A stretch of DNA of 64,000 nucleotides from Pseudomonadota bacterium. GTDB taxonomy: Bacteria > Pseudomonadota > Gammaproteobacteria > Burkholderiales > Casimicrobiaceae. Shown one piece after another: positions 1-9,918 of the stretch. A program made the position numbers and the translations under genes. The first letter of the stretch is position 1; every line of letters starts with the position of its first letter. The notes under the pieces were generated by a model, which did not search any database, was not told the DNA's origin, and saw only the letters and a list, made by a program, of their open reading frames with translations. The stretch spans positions 1 to 64,000 of the forward strand of contig JAFEDF010000054.1 of NCBI GenBank assembly GCA_018241785.1, in the 5' to 3' direction.

Positions 1-882
1 GCGCGCCGCCACGGCGTCGACGTGCGCGCGCCCGATGTCGCGGCGAGCGACTGGGACTGCACGCTCGAGCGCCCGGATCGTCCGCGGTATCCGGCCACCC
101 GGCTCGCTGCCTCCGACGCTACCTCCGACGCTACCTCCGACGCTGCCTCCGACGCTGCCTCCGACGCCGCCTCCGGCCCCATCCTGCGTCTCGGCCTGCG
201 CATGGTCGGCGGGCTCTCCGAGCACGGCGCGCAGCGAATCGTCGCCGCACGCCGCGAGCGGACGTTCGCGAACGTCGCCGATCTCGCTGCGCGAGCGAGG
301 CTCGATGCGCGCGACCTCACTGCGCTCGCCGACGCGGACGCGCTTGCGTCGATCGCGGGCGACCGTCACGCCGCCGCGTGGAGCGCTGCCGGCGTCGAGC
401 GGCTGCCGCCGCTTCTCGCCGGTGCAACGATCGACGAGATCGCGCCTGCGCTGCCGACACCGACCGAGGGCCAGGACATCGTCGCCGACTATCGTCGGAT
501 TGGCCTGACGCTGCGCCGGCACCCGCTCGCGCTGCTCCGCGACCGTTTGCGCCGGCGCCGTCTCGCCCCCGCCGATGAGATCGTCGCTGCCCCGCACGGC
601 CGCCTCGTGCGCACCGCTGGCATCGTCATCGGCCGCCAGCGACCCGACACCGCGAGCGGCGTCGTGTTCGTCACGCTCGAAGACGAGACCGGCACGACCA
701 ACGTGATCGTCTGGCGCAGCCTCGGCGAGCGTCAGCGCCGCGAGCTCCTCCACGCGCGGCTGCTCGCCGTCTACGGGCGCGTCGAACGCGAAGGCGCGGT
801 CGTGCACGTGCTTGCCGGCCGCCTCGTCGATCTCACGCCGCTCCTCGGAGAGCTTCCGACGCGCTCGCGCGATTTCCACTGA
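1..882 (+). CDS. dnaE2: Error-prone DNA polymerase DnaE2, C-terminal part (5' end outside window)
   Basis: The frame is open from base 1 and ends at TGA 880-882, giving the last 293 residues of a C-family polymerase. The first residues (RRHGVDVRAPDVAASDWDC) match the end of the DnaE2 polymerase domain. They are followed by a helix-hairpin-helix-like segment (GGLSEHGAQRIVAAR) and a C-terminal OB-fold region (LVRTAGIVIGRQRPDTASG, VVFVTLEDETGTTNVIVW). DnaE2 normally acts with ImuA and ImuB in SOS-induced mutagenic translesion synthesis; those genes would lie upstream, outside the window. A tract of 12-bp repeats (109-177) lengthens the linker after DCTLERPDRPRYPATRL. The next gene is convergent and separated by a 551-bp repeat-rich gap. 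Identity is confident; the N-terminal catalytic residues cannot be seen. Confidence 0.9.
   Translation, partial: ARRHGVDVRAPDVAASDWDCTLERPDRPRYPATRLAASDATSDATSDAASDAASDAASGPILRLGLRMVGGLSEHGAQRIVAARRERTFANVADLAARARLDARDLTALADADALASIAGDRHAAAWSAAGVERLPPLLAGATIDEIAPALPTPTEGQDIVADYRRIGLTLRRHPLALLRDRLRRRRLAPADEIVAAPHGRLVRTAGIVIGRQRPDTASGVVFVTLEDETGTTNVIVWRSLGERQRRELLHARLLAVYGRVEREGAVVHVLAGRLVDLTPLLGELPTRSRDFH
109..177 (+). repeat. In-frame 12-bp tandem repeat inside dnaE2
   Basis: Units of (G/A)CCTCCGACGC(T/C) begin at 109, 121, 133, 145 and 157, with a partial sixth at 169-177. They encode an (A/T)-S-D-A repeat in the dnaE2 linker. The period is a multiple of three, so copy-number change keeps the frame. 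Confidence 0.9.
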
Positions 883-912
883 GCGAATGCGTGACTCAGG
901 GCTGGGCTCGGG

Positions 913-1053
913 GTGTGGCACCGCGCTCTACACCGGCCGCGTACCGCGACCGAACTCGTGCCTCTGGGCGAGGCTCGAGGTGTGGCGCCGCGCTCTACAC
1001 CGGCCGCGTACCGCGGCCGAACTCGCGCGGCCGCCACGCCTCGAGCCTCGCCC
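913..1053. repeat. Palindromic element P0a with an adjacent extra core copy
   Basis: Arms at about 966-992 (GGGCGAGGCTCGAGG...) and 1025-1053 (...CCTCGAGCCTCGCCC) are inverted complements. They flank a core containing GCGCTCTACACCGGCCGCG at 990-1008 and CCGCGGCCGAACTCGCGC at 1010-1027. A second copy of the core lies 67 bp upstream: GTGTGGC at 913-919 recurs at 980-986, and the CTCTACACCGGCCGCGTACCGCG block is repeated. The region lies between the convergent ends of dnaE2 and the XdhC-like gene. The core is the reverse complement of the one at 1228-1322 and is shared with the large palindromes at 12.7 and 47.7 kb. Confidence 0.8.
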
Positions 1054-1227
1054 GTATGCCGCACGTCCAGAACGCTGCCGGCTGCGGAATCGCACACGAC
1101 ATCGCGCGCGTGCCGTACCTCTGCCCCACCCGGTGCGCAGTCGTTGCAGAACGTTCGCGCGAGCGCGGGGAGTCTGGGCACGATCGATGCGCACGCGCGG
1201 GGCAGTCAGGGTGCGCCGGACGCACGA

Positions 1228-1322
1228 GTTCGGGGGAAGCCGGGGTGCGGCCGACGCGCGAGTTCGGCCGCGACGCGGCCGGTGCAGAGCGCGTCGGCCG
1301 CACCCCGGCTCCGCCCCCGAAC
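1228..1322. repeat. Palindromic element P0b
   Basis: The left arm 1228-1259 (GTTCGGGGGAAGCCGGGG...) is the near-perfect inverted complement of 1289-1322. The centre holds the family core: GCGCGAGTTCGGCCGCG, then CGCGGCCGGTGCAGAGCGCG, with a perfect inner hairpin at 1266-1280. The arm sequence is unrelated to that of P0a or of the larger copies; only the core is shared. No coding potential is supported. Confidence 0.8.
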
Positions 1323-1408
1323 GAGCGCCTCGCGAACGAGCGCCTCGCGAACGAGCGCCTCGTGAACGAGCGCCCCGCGAACGAGCACCTCGCGAACGAG
1401 CGCCCTCG
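1319..1408. repeat. 15-bp tandem repeat, about six units
   Basis: The unit GAACGAGCGCCTCGC starts at 1319, 1334 and 1349, with variants at 1364 and 1379 and a degenerate sixth at 1394. The array begins inside the right arm end of P0b and stops 25 bp before the stop codon of the convergent XdhC-like gene. There are no unique spacers, so it is not a CRISPR array. Confidence 0.85.
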
Positions 1409-1433
1409 AATCAGCGCCGCCGTCGCCGCGACG

Positions 1434-2450
1434 TCACAGCGCGTTGCTGCACACCGGCGACTGCTCGAAGCGCTCCTTGGCCGTCGCGACCGGCATGATC
1501 TCCGCGAGGGGGACACCGTTGCGCACCGCGGTGATCTCCGCGAGGATCGAGATCGCGATCTCGGGCGGAGTGCGGCTGCCGATGTAGAGCCCGATTGGCC
1601 CGTGCAGGCGTGCGATCTGCTCCGCAGTGAGGTCGAATTCGCGCAGGCGCTCGCGCCGCTTCGCGTTGTTCGCCCGAGAGCCGAGTGCGCCCACGTAGAA
1701 TGCCGGCGACTTAAGCGCCTCGAGGAGCGCAAGGTCGTCGAGCTTCGGATCGTGCGTGAGCGCGACGACCGCGCAGCGCTCGTCGAGGCGCATCGCCTGC
1801 ACGGTGTCGTCCGGCATCGTGCGCACGAGCGTCACGCCGGAAACGTCCCACGTGTCGGTATATTCCTCGCGCGGATCGCACACGGTAACGTGGTAGTCGA
1901 GGCCAACGGCGATCTGCGCGAGATAACGCGAAAGCTGCGAGGCGCCGATCACCAGCATCCGGTAGCGCGGGCCGTGGACCGTCGCGAGCACTTCACCATC
2001 GAACGTGAGGCCGGCTGCAGCCGTCGCCCTGCGCAGCGACCACGCGCCGTCGGCGAGCGTGAGCCGGCGTTCGGTGAGGCGCCCCGCCTCGACCTCGGTG
2101 AGGAGCGCGCGCATCCCCGATTCGCGTGTCAGCGGCTCGAGCACGAGGCGGATCGTGCCCCCGCACGGGAGGCCGAAGCGTCTCGCATCGTCGGCCGATA
2201 CGCCGTAGGTGACGACCTCGCAGCGCGCCGCCTGCATGCCCTCGCGCCGCGTGCGATCGATGATGTCGTCCTCGATGCACCCGCCCGACACCGAGCCAGC
2301 GACGAGCCCGTCGTCGCGAACCGCAAGCATCGCGCCTTCCGGCCGCGGTGAGCTGCCCCAGGTCTTGACCACGGTGACGAGGAGCACGCGATGCCCGCCG
2401 TCCAACCAGTCGGCACTCTTCTTCAGGACTTCGAGATCGACGCTGTCCAT
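1434..2450 (-). CDS. XdhC/CoxF-family molybdenum cofactor maturation protein
   Basis: This 338-residue protein has the two-part XdhC/CoxI layout. The N-terminal domain carries the GSSPRPEGAMLAV and SGGCIEDD motifs. The C-terminal Rossmann-like domain starts near residue 180 (YRMLVIGASQLSRYLA) and includes a GALGSRANNAKRRERL segment and IGLYIGSRTPPEIAISI. In related systems such proteins bind and sulfurate the molybdenum cofactor and load it into xanthine-dehydrogenase-family hydroxylases. It is the last gene of the leftward cox cluster, 43 bp after coxG, so it most likely matures the CoxL homologue at 6157-8529. ATG start at 2450. Confidence 0.88.
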   Translation of the reverse strand: MDSVDLEVLKKSADWLDGGHRVLLVTVVKTWGSSPRPEGAMLAVRDDGLVAGSVSGGCIEDDIIDRTRREGMQAARCEVVTYGVSADDARRFGLPCGGTIRLVLEPLTRESGMRALLTEVEAGRLTERRLTLADGAWSLRRATAAAGLTFDGEVLATVHGPRYRMLVIGASQLSRYLAQIAVGLDYHVTVCDPREEYTDTWDVSGVTLVRTMPDDTVQAMRLDERCAVVALTHDPKLDDLALLEALKSPAFYVGALGSRANNAKRRERLREFDLTAEQIARLHGPIGLYIGSRTPPEIAISILAEITAVRNGVPLAEIMPVATAKERFEQSPVCSNAL

Positions 2451-2493
2451 GGTGGTGGCTCCTTGCGATGCCGCGCTTCGCTCGCCCCGCGGC

Positions 2494-3108
2494 TCAGCGC
2501 GAATTGTGCAGGTAGAGGAGGATCAGCAGGATCACGATGACGGCGATCGCCGCATAGCGGATCCAGGACCTCCCGCCGGCGGAGGCGACCTGCATCGGGC
2601 CCGCCGCGGACGGTGCCTGCACCGATTCCTCCGTCGGCGCGCCTTCCGTGCCGTCCGCGCCTGACGCGACGCCGAAGTGAGCCGCAAAGCGCGCGAAGAA
2701 GTCGTCGGCCATTTTCGCCGCTGCGCCGTCGATCAGCCGCGAACCGATCTGCGCGAGCTTGCCGCCGACCTGCGCCTTGGCGACATAGGTGAGCGCCGTC
2801 TCTGCAGCTCCCGACGAGGCGAGCGATACCCGCGCCTCGCCCTTGGCGAATCCGGCCGCGCCACCCTGCCCTTCGAAGTGCAGCGTGTAGGCGCTCGGTG
2901 GCTCGACGTCGGTCATCGTCATCCGGCCATTGAAGCGTGCCGACACGGGACCCACGCGCGCGGCGATCGTGACCTTGAACCCTCCGTCGTCGGTGCGATC
3001 GAACGACTCGCATCCCGGCAGGCACGCCTTGAGCACGGCGGGATCGTTGAGCGCTTCCCAGACGGCGGCGGGTGGGGCAGGCACGACACGCGTATTCGAC
3101 AGGTCCAT
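2494..3108 (-). CDS. coxG: CoxG-like SRPBCC protein with C-terminal membrane anchor
   Basis: The ATG at 3106-3108 gives 204 residues. The N-terminal 150 residues have the carbon monoxide dehydrogenase subunit G pattern (MDLSNTRVVPAPPAAVW, LKACLPGCESF, KGEARVSL). A low-complexity linker and one hydrophobic segment near the C terminus (IRYAAIAVIVILLILLYLH) follow, suggesting a cytoplasmic domain tethered to the inner membrane. CoxG proteins are encoded with form I and form II CODH-like enzymes and are thought to help membrane attachment. The reading frame stays open far upstream, but that extension is an antisense shadow of the VWA gene and lacks family similarity. Confidence 0.88.
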   Translation of the reverse strand: MDLSNTRVVPAPPAAVWEALNDPAVLKACLPGCESFDRTDDGGFKVTIAARVGPVSARFNGRMTMTDVEPPSAYTLHFEGQGGAAGFAKGEARVSLASSGAAETALTYVAKAQVGGKLAQIGSRLIDGAAAKMADDFFARFAAHFGVASGADGTEGAPTEESVQAPSAAGPMQVASAGGRSWIRYAAIAVIVILLILLYLHNSR

Positions 3109-3182
3109 GGCGTAGGGGTTCGGATCGGCGGATCGGGATGTCGGCGAAATGAGTTGCCGGGGCGGAGGCTGCGTCGCTGACC

Positions 3183-4400
3183 TCAATGACGGGTCGCGGC
3201 GGTCGCGGCGCGCGCCTGCGGCCGCGTCAGCGCGCGGCTGAGATCCCGCAGCGACTCCAGATTGTGCACCGGCAGGAAGTCGTCGACGTACGGCAAGAGC
3301 GCGCGAATGCCGGCGGGGCGCGCCTCGAAGCCGGCGTAGCGCAGGAGCGGATTGAGCCAGACGAGCCGCGTGCACGATTTCGCCAGGCGCTCGGCCTCGA
3401 AGGCGAGGCCATCGCCGGCATCGGCATCGAGCCCATCGCTGATCAGCAGCACGACCGCGTTCTGGCCGAGGAGCCTGCGCGACCAGCGGCGGTTGAATTC
3501 GGCGAGGCAGCGCCCGATGCGCGTGCCGCCGGCCCAGTCCTCGACTGCATCGGAGACCCGCGCGAGGGCGACGTCGACGTCGTGGTGGCGGAGCTGGCGA
3601 GTGATGTTGGTGAGGCGCGTGCCGAAGGTCAGCACCTGCACGCGGTGCCGGTCGTTGGCGAGCGCGTGGACGAAATGGAGCAGCATCCGCGCATACCTGT
3701 CCATCGAACCCGAGATGTCGCACAGCACGACGAGCGGCGGCGGGCGCCTGCGGCGCTCGCGAAAGCGCAGCGGCGCCAGGGTCCCCGTCGCTCCGGTGCT
3801 GCGCCGCAGGCTCGCGCGAAGATCGATGCGGTGGCCGCGGGCCGCCGGCCGCGTACGGCGCACGCGGCGCTCGGGAAGCGGCAGGTCGAGCCGGCGCATG
3901 ATCGCGCGCACCTCGTCGAGCTCCTCGCGCGACATCGTCGCAAAGTCCTTCTTCTGCAGCACCTCGTGCGCCGAGAACGTGAACGTCGCGTCGAGGTCGG
4001 TCTGCTGCACTTCGTTGTCGTCGGGGGCCGGTGGCGGCGGCAACAGCGCCTGCGCGAGCCGCGCCGGGAGCCCGTCGCGGGGATCTGCGGCGGGGCCGTG
4101 CACCTTCGGCAACAGCTCGGCCATCATTTTTTCGATGAGACGCGGGTTGCGCCAGAACACGTCGAAAGCCTGCTCGAAGATGGCGAGGTGCTCGCGGCGC
4201 GAAACGAGCACCGCGGCGAGCGCCTCGCGGAAATCGGTCCGCTGCGCGACCCCGACCGCCTCCACCGCGGCGAGCGCGTCGATCACCTTCGCCGGGCCGA
4301 CCGGAAGTCCCGCGGCACGGAGCACGCGGACGAAATGGAGGACGTTGTCGGCGAGGCGCGGCCTCCGCGGGATCGCGTCCGGGCTAGACCGTCCGGACAT
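3183..4400 (-). CDS. coxE: CoxE-like von Willebrand factor A domain protein
   Basis: The chosen start is ATG 4398-4400, giving 405 residues that begin just before the conserved LADNVLHFVRVLRAAGLPVG segment. It overlaps the end of coxD by 17 bp. The C-terminal half is a VWA domain with an intact MIDAS motif (LCDISGSMDRYARMLLHF) and a downstream DGLDADAGDG segment. CoxE works with the MoxR-type ATPase CoxD in post-translational insertion or rearrangement of the Cu/Mo centre of CO dehydrogenase; for form II enzymes the role is presumed to be similar cofactor maturation. The open frame upstream to 4745 lies in the coxD antiframe and was not used. Confidence 0.88.
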   Translation of the reverse strand: MSGRSSPDAIPRRPRLADNVLHFVRVLRAAGLPVGPAKVIDALAAVEAVGVAQRTDFREALAAVLVSRREHLAIFEQAFDVFWRNPRLIEKMMAELLPKVHGPAADPRDGLPARLAQALLPPPPAPDDNEVQQTDLDATFTFSAHEVLQKKDFATMSREELDEVRAIMRRLDLPLPERRVRRTRPAARGHRIDLRASLRRSTGATGTLAPLRFRERRRRPPPLVVLCDISGSMDRYARMLLHFVHALANDRHRVQVLTFGTRLTNITRQLRHHDVDVALARVSDAVEDWAGGTRIGRCLAEFNRRWSRRLLGQNAVVLLISDGLDADAGDGLAFEAERLAKSCTRLVWLNPLLRYAGFEARPAGIRALLPYVDDFLPVHNLESLRDLSRALTRPQARAATAATRH

Positions 4401-5334
4401 CGCCGGTCTCCGCTGCCGTGGCCTCGCGTGCAAGCCGGGCCGCAACCTCGGGGGTGATCGCCGCAACGTCGTCCTGGTACTTGAGAAGCGTGCCAAGCGT
4501 GTCGGCGAGCGTCTGCTGGTCGAGCGCGATGCGGTCGAGCGCCACCAGCGCCTCGGCCCAGTCGAGCGTCTCGGCGATCCCCGGGGCCTTGAACAGATCG
4601 AGGTGGCGCAATCGCTGGGTGACCGCGACGACCTGCCGGGCAAGCGTTTCCGGTGCCTGCGGGCACTTGCGGCGCACGATTTCGAGCTCGCGCCCAGCGT
4701 CCGGATAATCGACCCAGTGATACAGGCAGCGGCGCTTGATCGCATCGTGGATCTCGCGCGTGCGGTTCGACGTGATGATCACGACCGGAGGCGTCGCCGC
4801 GCGGATCGTGCCGAGCTCGGGAATGGTCACCTGGTAGTCGGATAGCACTTCGAGCAGGTACGCCTCGAACGGCTCGTCGGCACGATCGAGCTCGTCGATC
4901 AGCAGCACCGGTGCGATGCCGTCGGCGGGCGCCAGCGCTTCGAGCAGCGGACGGCGCAGCAGGAAGCGCTCGCTGAAGATGTCGGCGGCAAGCTGCGACC
5001 GATCCTCGGCCCCCGCCGCGTGCGCGGGTCGCGACGCCTCGGCAAGGCGGATCTCGATCATCTGCCGCGGGTAGTTCCACTCGTAGACCGCCGACGACGC
5101 GTCGAGACCCTCGTAGCACTGCAGGCGCACGAGGCGGCGTCCGAGGCCCGCGGCGAGGACCTTGGCGATCTCGGTCTTGCCGACGCCGGCCTCGCCTTCC
5201 AGGAACAGCGGGCGCCCGAGTCTCAGCGCAAGAAACACCGCCGTCGCGAGGCGCCGATCGGCGACGTAGCGCTCGCCCTCGAGGAGCGCCAGCGTCGCAT
5301 CGACGTCGGCGGGCAACGTATTCGCGCCCCTCAA
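4384..5334 (-). CDS. coxD: CoxD-like MoxR-family AAA+ ATPase
   Basis: The 316-residue MoxR ATPase has a Walker A motif (GEAGVGKTE, residues about 46-54), Walker B (PVLLIDELDRADEPFEAYLLE), sensor 1 (VVIITSNRTREIHDA) and an RRCLYHWVDYP segment. MoxR proteins pair with VWA proteins as chaperones that remodel or load cofactors, and here the VWA partner CoxE follows with a 17-bp overlap. The start ATG at 5334 overlaps the coxM stop (coxM ends at 5331). The protein is probably cytoplasmic and needed for activation of the hydroxylase encoded upstream. Confidence 0.92.
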   Translation of the reverse strand: MRGANTLPADVDATLALLEGERYVADRRLATAVFLALRLGRPLFLEGEAGVGKTEIAKVLAAGLGRRLVRLQCYEGLDASSAVYEWNYPRQMIEIRLAEASRPAHAAGAEDRSQLAADIFSERFLLRRPLLEALAPADGIAPVLLIDELDRADEPFEAYLLEVLSDYQVTIPELGTIRAATPPVVIITSNRTREIHDAIKRRCLYHWVDYPDAGRELEIVRRKCPQAPETLARQVVAVTQRLRHLDLFKAPGIAETLDWAEALVALDRIALDQQTLADTLGTLLKYQDDVAAITPEVAARLAREATAAETGDVRTV

Positions 5335-6122
5335 GCGGCTGCGACCGCGCGCGCTGCGATCACCGGGATGAGATGCGCCCGATAGGCCGCCGAGGCGTGA
5401 AGGTCGCTGCTGAGCCCGGCCGCATCGACGTGGGCCGCCTTCGCCGCATCCGGAGTGAACGCCTTCGCAAGCGCAGCCTCGACCGACGCCGCGCGAAACA
5501 CCGACGGCGCGGCGCCCGTCACCGCAACGCGCGCGCTGCCATCGGCGAGCTGGGCGACGAACACGCCGACGAGCGCGAAGCGCGATGCCGGATTGGGAAA
5601 CTTCACGTAGGCCGCCTTGCGCGGCACCGGGAACGAGACCGCGGTGATGATCTCATCCGCTGCGAGCGCAGTCTCGTACATTCCCTTGAAGAAGTCGCTG
5701 GCGCCAATCCGGCGCTGGTGGGTGATCACCGTCGCGCCCAGTGCGAGCACCGCCGCAGGCCAGTCGGCAGCCGGATCGTTGTTGGCGAGCGAGCCGCCGA
5801 TCGTACCCATGTTGCGCACCTGGCGATCGCCGATGCCCTCGGCGAGCGCAGCGAGCGCGGGAATGGTCCGCTTCACATCGGCCGATCCGGCGACGTCGGC
5901 GTGGCGCGTCATCGCGCCGATCGAGAGCGTTCCACTCTCGACGCGGATGCCGGCGAGCTCGGGGATGCCTGCAAGATCGACGAGCGTTCCCGGCTGCGCG
6001 AGCCGCAGCTTCATCGCTCCGATGAGGCTTTGCCCTCCGGCGAGCGCCCTGCCGCCCGACTTCGCGATCAGGCCCGACGCGTCGGCCGCCGACTTCGCCT
6101 TCTGATATTCGACTGCATACAT
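5331..6122 (-). CDS. coxM: CoxM-like FAD-binding medium subunit
   Basis: The protein has 263 residues from ATG 6120-6122. It shows the FAD-binding motifs of the molybdopterin dehydrogenase medium subunit: AGGQSLIGAMKLRLAQP near residue 33 and the TIGGSLANNDPAADWP motif near residue 109. The C-terminal CODH_C domain covers residues about 165-260. It passes electrons from the molybdenum and Fe-S subunits to quinone or another acceptor. It lies 34 bp downstream of coxL and overlaps coxD by 4 bp, so subunit production is probably coupled. Confidence 0.92.
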   Translation of the reverse strand: MYAVEYQKAKSAADASGLIAKSGGRALAGGQSLIGAMKLRLAQPGTLVDLAGIPELAGIRVESGTLSIGAMTRHADVAGSADVKRTIPALAALAEGIGDRQVRNMGTIGGSLANNDPAADWPAAVLALGATVITHQRRIGASDFFKGMYETALAADEIITAVSFPVPRKAAYVKFPNPASRFALVGVFVAQLADGSARVAVTGAAPSVFRAASVEAALAKAFTPDAAKAAHVDAAGLSSDLHASAAYRAHLIPVIAARAVAAA

Positions 6123-6156
6123 GATCGTATTCTCCGTGTTCGCCGCGGACGGCCGC

Positions 6157-8529
<2,373 letters not shown>

Positions 8530-8540
8530 GACCCGCTCCT

Positions 8541-9011
8541 TCACCGGCTCATCGCGGCGGCGCCCTGCTGCACCGCCTTGACGATGTTGTGATACCCGGT
8601 GCAGCGGCACAGATTGCCTTCGAGCTGCGCCCGGATCGTCGCCTCGTCCGCATTCGGATGACGCTGGACAAGATCGATCGCGCTCATCACCATTCCCGGA
8701 GTGCAGAACCCGCACTGCAGGCCGTGGCATTCCTTGAACGCCGCCTGCATCGGGTGCAGTTCGCCGCTTCCGGCAAGCCCCTCGATCGTCGTGACCCTGG
8801 CGCCGTTCGCCTGCAGCGCGAGAACGTTGCACGACTTCACCGCACGGCCGTCGAGGTGGATCGTACAGGCACCGCACTGCGCCGTGTCACAGCCGACGTG
8901 GGTGCCGGTGAGCCCGAGATTGACCCGCAGGAAGTCGACCAGCAGTGTGCGCGGGTCGATCTCCGCGCTGACCGCCGCACCGTTGACCGTCATCGAAATC
9001 GCAATGCCCAT
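8541..9011 (-). CDS. coxS: CoxS-like 2Fe-2S small subunit
   Basis: The start chosen is ATG 9009-9011, preceded by GGAG nine bases upstream, giving 156 residues. An in-frame ATG at 9024-9026 has no clear ribosome site. The protein carries both [2Fe-2S] clusters of the family: the plant-type set (CDTAQCGAC plus the following Cys in AVKSCN) and the helical-domain set (CGFCTPGM and [11 protein letters not shown]). It transfers electrons between the Mo centre of CoxL and the FAD of CoxM. It is the first gene of the cluster, 11 bp ahead of coxL, so the promoter should lie in 9012-9178. Confidence 0.93.
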   Translation of the reverse strand: MGIAISMTVNGAAVSAEIDPRTLLVDFLRVNLGLTGTHVGCDTAQCGACTIHLDGRAVKSCNVLALQANGARVTTIEGLAGSGELHPMQAAFKECHGLQCGFCTPGMVMSAIDLVQRHPNADEATIRAQLEGNLCRCTGYHNIVKAVQQGAAAMSR

Positions 9012-9178
9012 GACCGCTCGCTCCATTCTGCGTGGATGGGTGAACCCGCGCGTGTCGTGCTGCGCGCGCTGCGCCCGCGGGTTCCGGATGGCCTAGCCGT
9101 ACGCGACGATGTTACCGATCCGCCGATCGGTCAGCAACCTCTCGGGGTCGCCATTTCGCGGCGGGTCCCGGCGACGCC
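9012..9178. promoter_or_regulatory. Gap between cytochrome c gene and coxS: presumed cox promoter plus hairpins
   Basis: This 167-bp spacer separates the alcohol dehydrogenase/cytochrome unit from the cox cluster, both leftward. It contains a perfect 7-bp hairpin, ACCGATC-CGCC-GATCGGT at 9114-9131. A wider pair, GAACCCGCG near 9042 and CGCGGGTTC near 9076, could also form a stem. Neither is followed by a T run, so intrinsic termination is uncertain. No clear -35/-10 pair stands out. Confidence 0.3.
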
Positions 9179-9784
9179 TCAGTTCAGGTTCGCGACGTAC
9201 TGGGCAAGGTTGTCGATCTCGGCGTCGGTGAGCGTCGCCGCGACGCTCGTCATGTTGCCGCCGTCATTGGTGCGGCGCTTGGCGCGAAAGTCGTCGAGTT
9301 GCTTCCTGATGTAGGCGTAGTGCTGCCCGGCGACTCGCGGAATCTCGTTCTGGCCGCTGAAGTTCCCGAGGTGGCACATCGAGCAGAGATCGGCCTCGGC
9401 CTTCTTGCGTCCTGCGTCGACCTTCGCAGGGTCGGGCGTGAAGCCGTTCGGCATCGGCTTCTGCTTTGAGAACCATTCGGCGAGCGCCAGCATGTCTTCC
9501 GGCGACAGCGTGGCCGCGATCGGGTCCATCGACGGGTCGTGCCGACGCCCTGCCTTGAAGTCCTTGAGCTGGAGATACAGATAGCGTGCGGTCTGGCCGG
9601 CGAGGATCGGATACATCGGATTGGTCGAGTTGCCGGTCGCCGTGTGGCACGCGGCACAGATCGCGACCTGCGCCGGCGCACCGGCAGGTGGCGCGGATTG
9701 CGCATCGGCGCGTGCAGCGCAGAGCACAACGGTGACGGCGAGCGCGACGATGACCGCCGGCTTCACGAATGATCGATCGGGCAT
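9179..9784 (-). CDS. Periplasmic diheme cytochrome c (c4-like)
   Basis: This 201-residue exported protein has a signal peptide with a hydrophobic core at residues 9-24 and cleavage probably after ARADA. Two heme c sites are visible, CAACH at 43-47 and CSMCH at 134-138, each followed by about 80 residues of class I cytochrome fold. Methionines such as those in GNMTSVAAT could be distal ligands. It follows the PQQ alcohol dehydrogenase gene after 134 bp and is the likely periplasmic electron acceptor for that enzyme, passing electrons to a terminal oxidase. ATG start at 9784; the ribosome site is weak. Confidence 0.85.
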   Translation of the reverse strand: MPDRSFVKPAVIVALAVTVVLCAARADAQSAPPAGAPAQVAICAACHTATGNSTNPMYPILAGQTARYLYLQLKDFKAGRRHDPSMDPIAATLSPEDMLALAEWFSKQKPMPNGFTPDPAKVDAGRKKAEADLCSMCHLGNFSGQNEIPRVAGQHYAYIRKQLDDFRAKRRTNDGGNMTSVAATLTDAEIDNLAQYVANLN

Positions 9785-9864
9785 GAAGGCACTTTCTGCG
9801 CTCGGATGATACGCGTTGACCGCTTGCCGAGAACGTTGCCGCTTGCGGCGACGTCCTGGAATGA

Positions 9865-9900
9865 CGCCGGGGCTGCCCCGATGCGGTGGCAGCCCCGGCG
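9865..9900 (-). terminator. Strong intercistronic hairpin after the PQQ dehydrogenase gene
   Basis: A perfect 13-bp stem (CGCCGGGGCTGCC at 9865-9877, GGCAGCCCCGGCG at 9888-9900) with a 10-base loop begins 18 bp after the dehydrogenase stop codon. No U tract follows on the transcribed strand. It may be a partial terminator or an mRNA-stabilising stem setting the ratio of dehydrogenase to cytochrome rather than a full stop. Confidence 0.5.
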
Positions 9901-9918
9901 GCGAAAACTGCGCGGCGA

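Noticed and set aside
1319-1408. CRISPR array
   Set aside because: The units are directly contiguous with no unique spacers, the unit is only 15 bp, and no cas gene is nearby.
883-1433. Insertion sequence or transposon remnant with transposase
   Set aside because: Inverted repeats are present, but no transposase, integrase or RAYT-like fragment is found here or beside the other two copies.
891-2351. Open frames running through the repeat region, including NERLA-type pentapeptide repeats
   Set aside because: They are translations of the palindromes and the 15-bp tandem array and continue into the antisense of the XdhC-like gene. There is no ribosome site and no family similarity.
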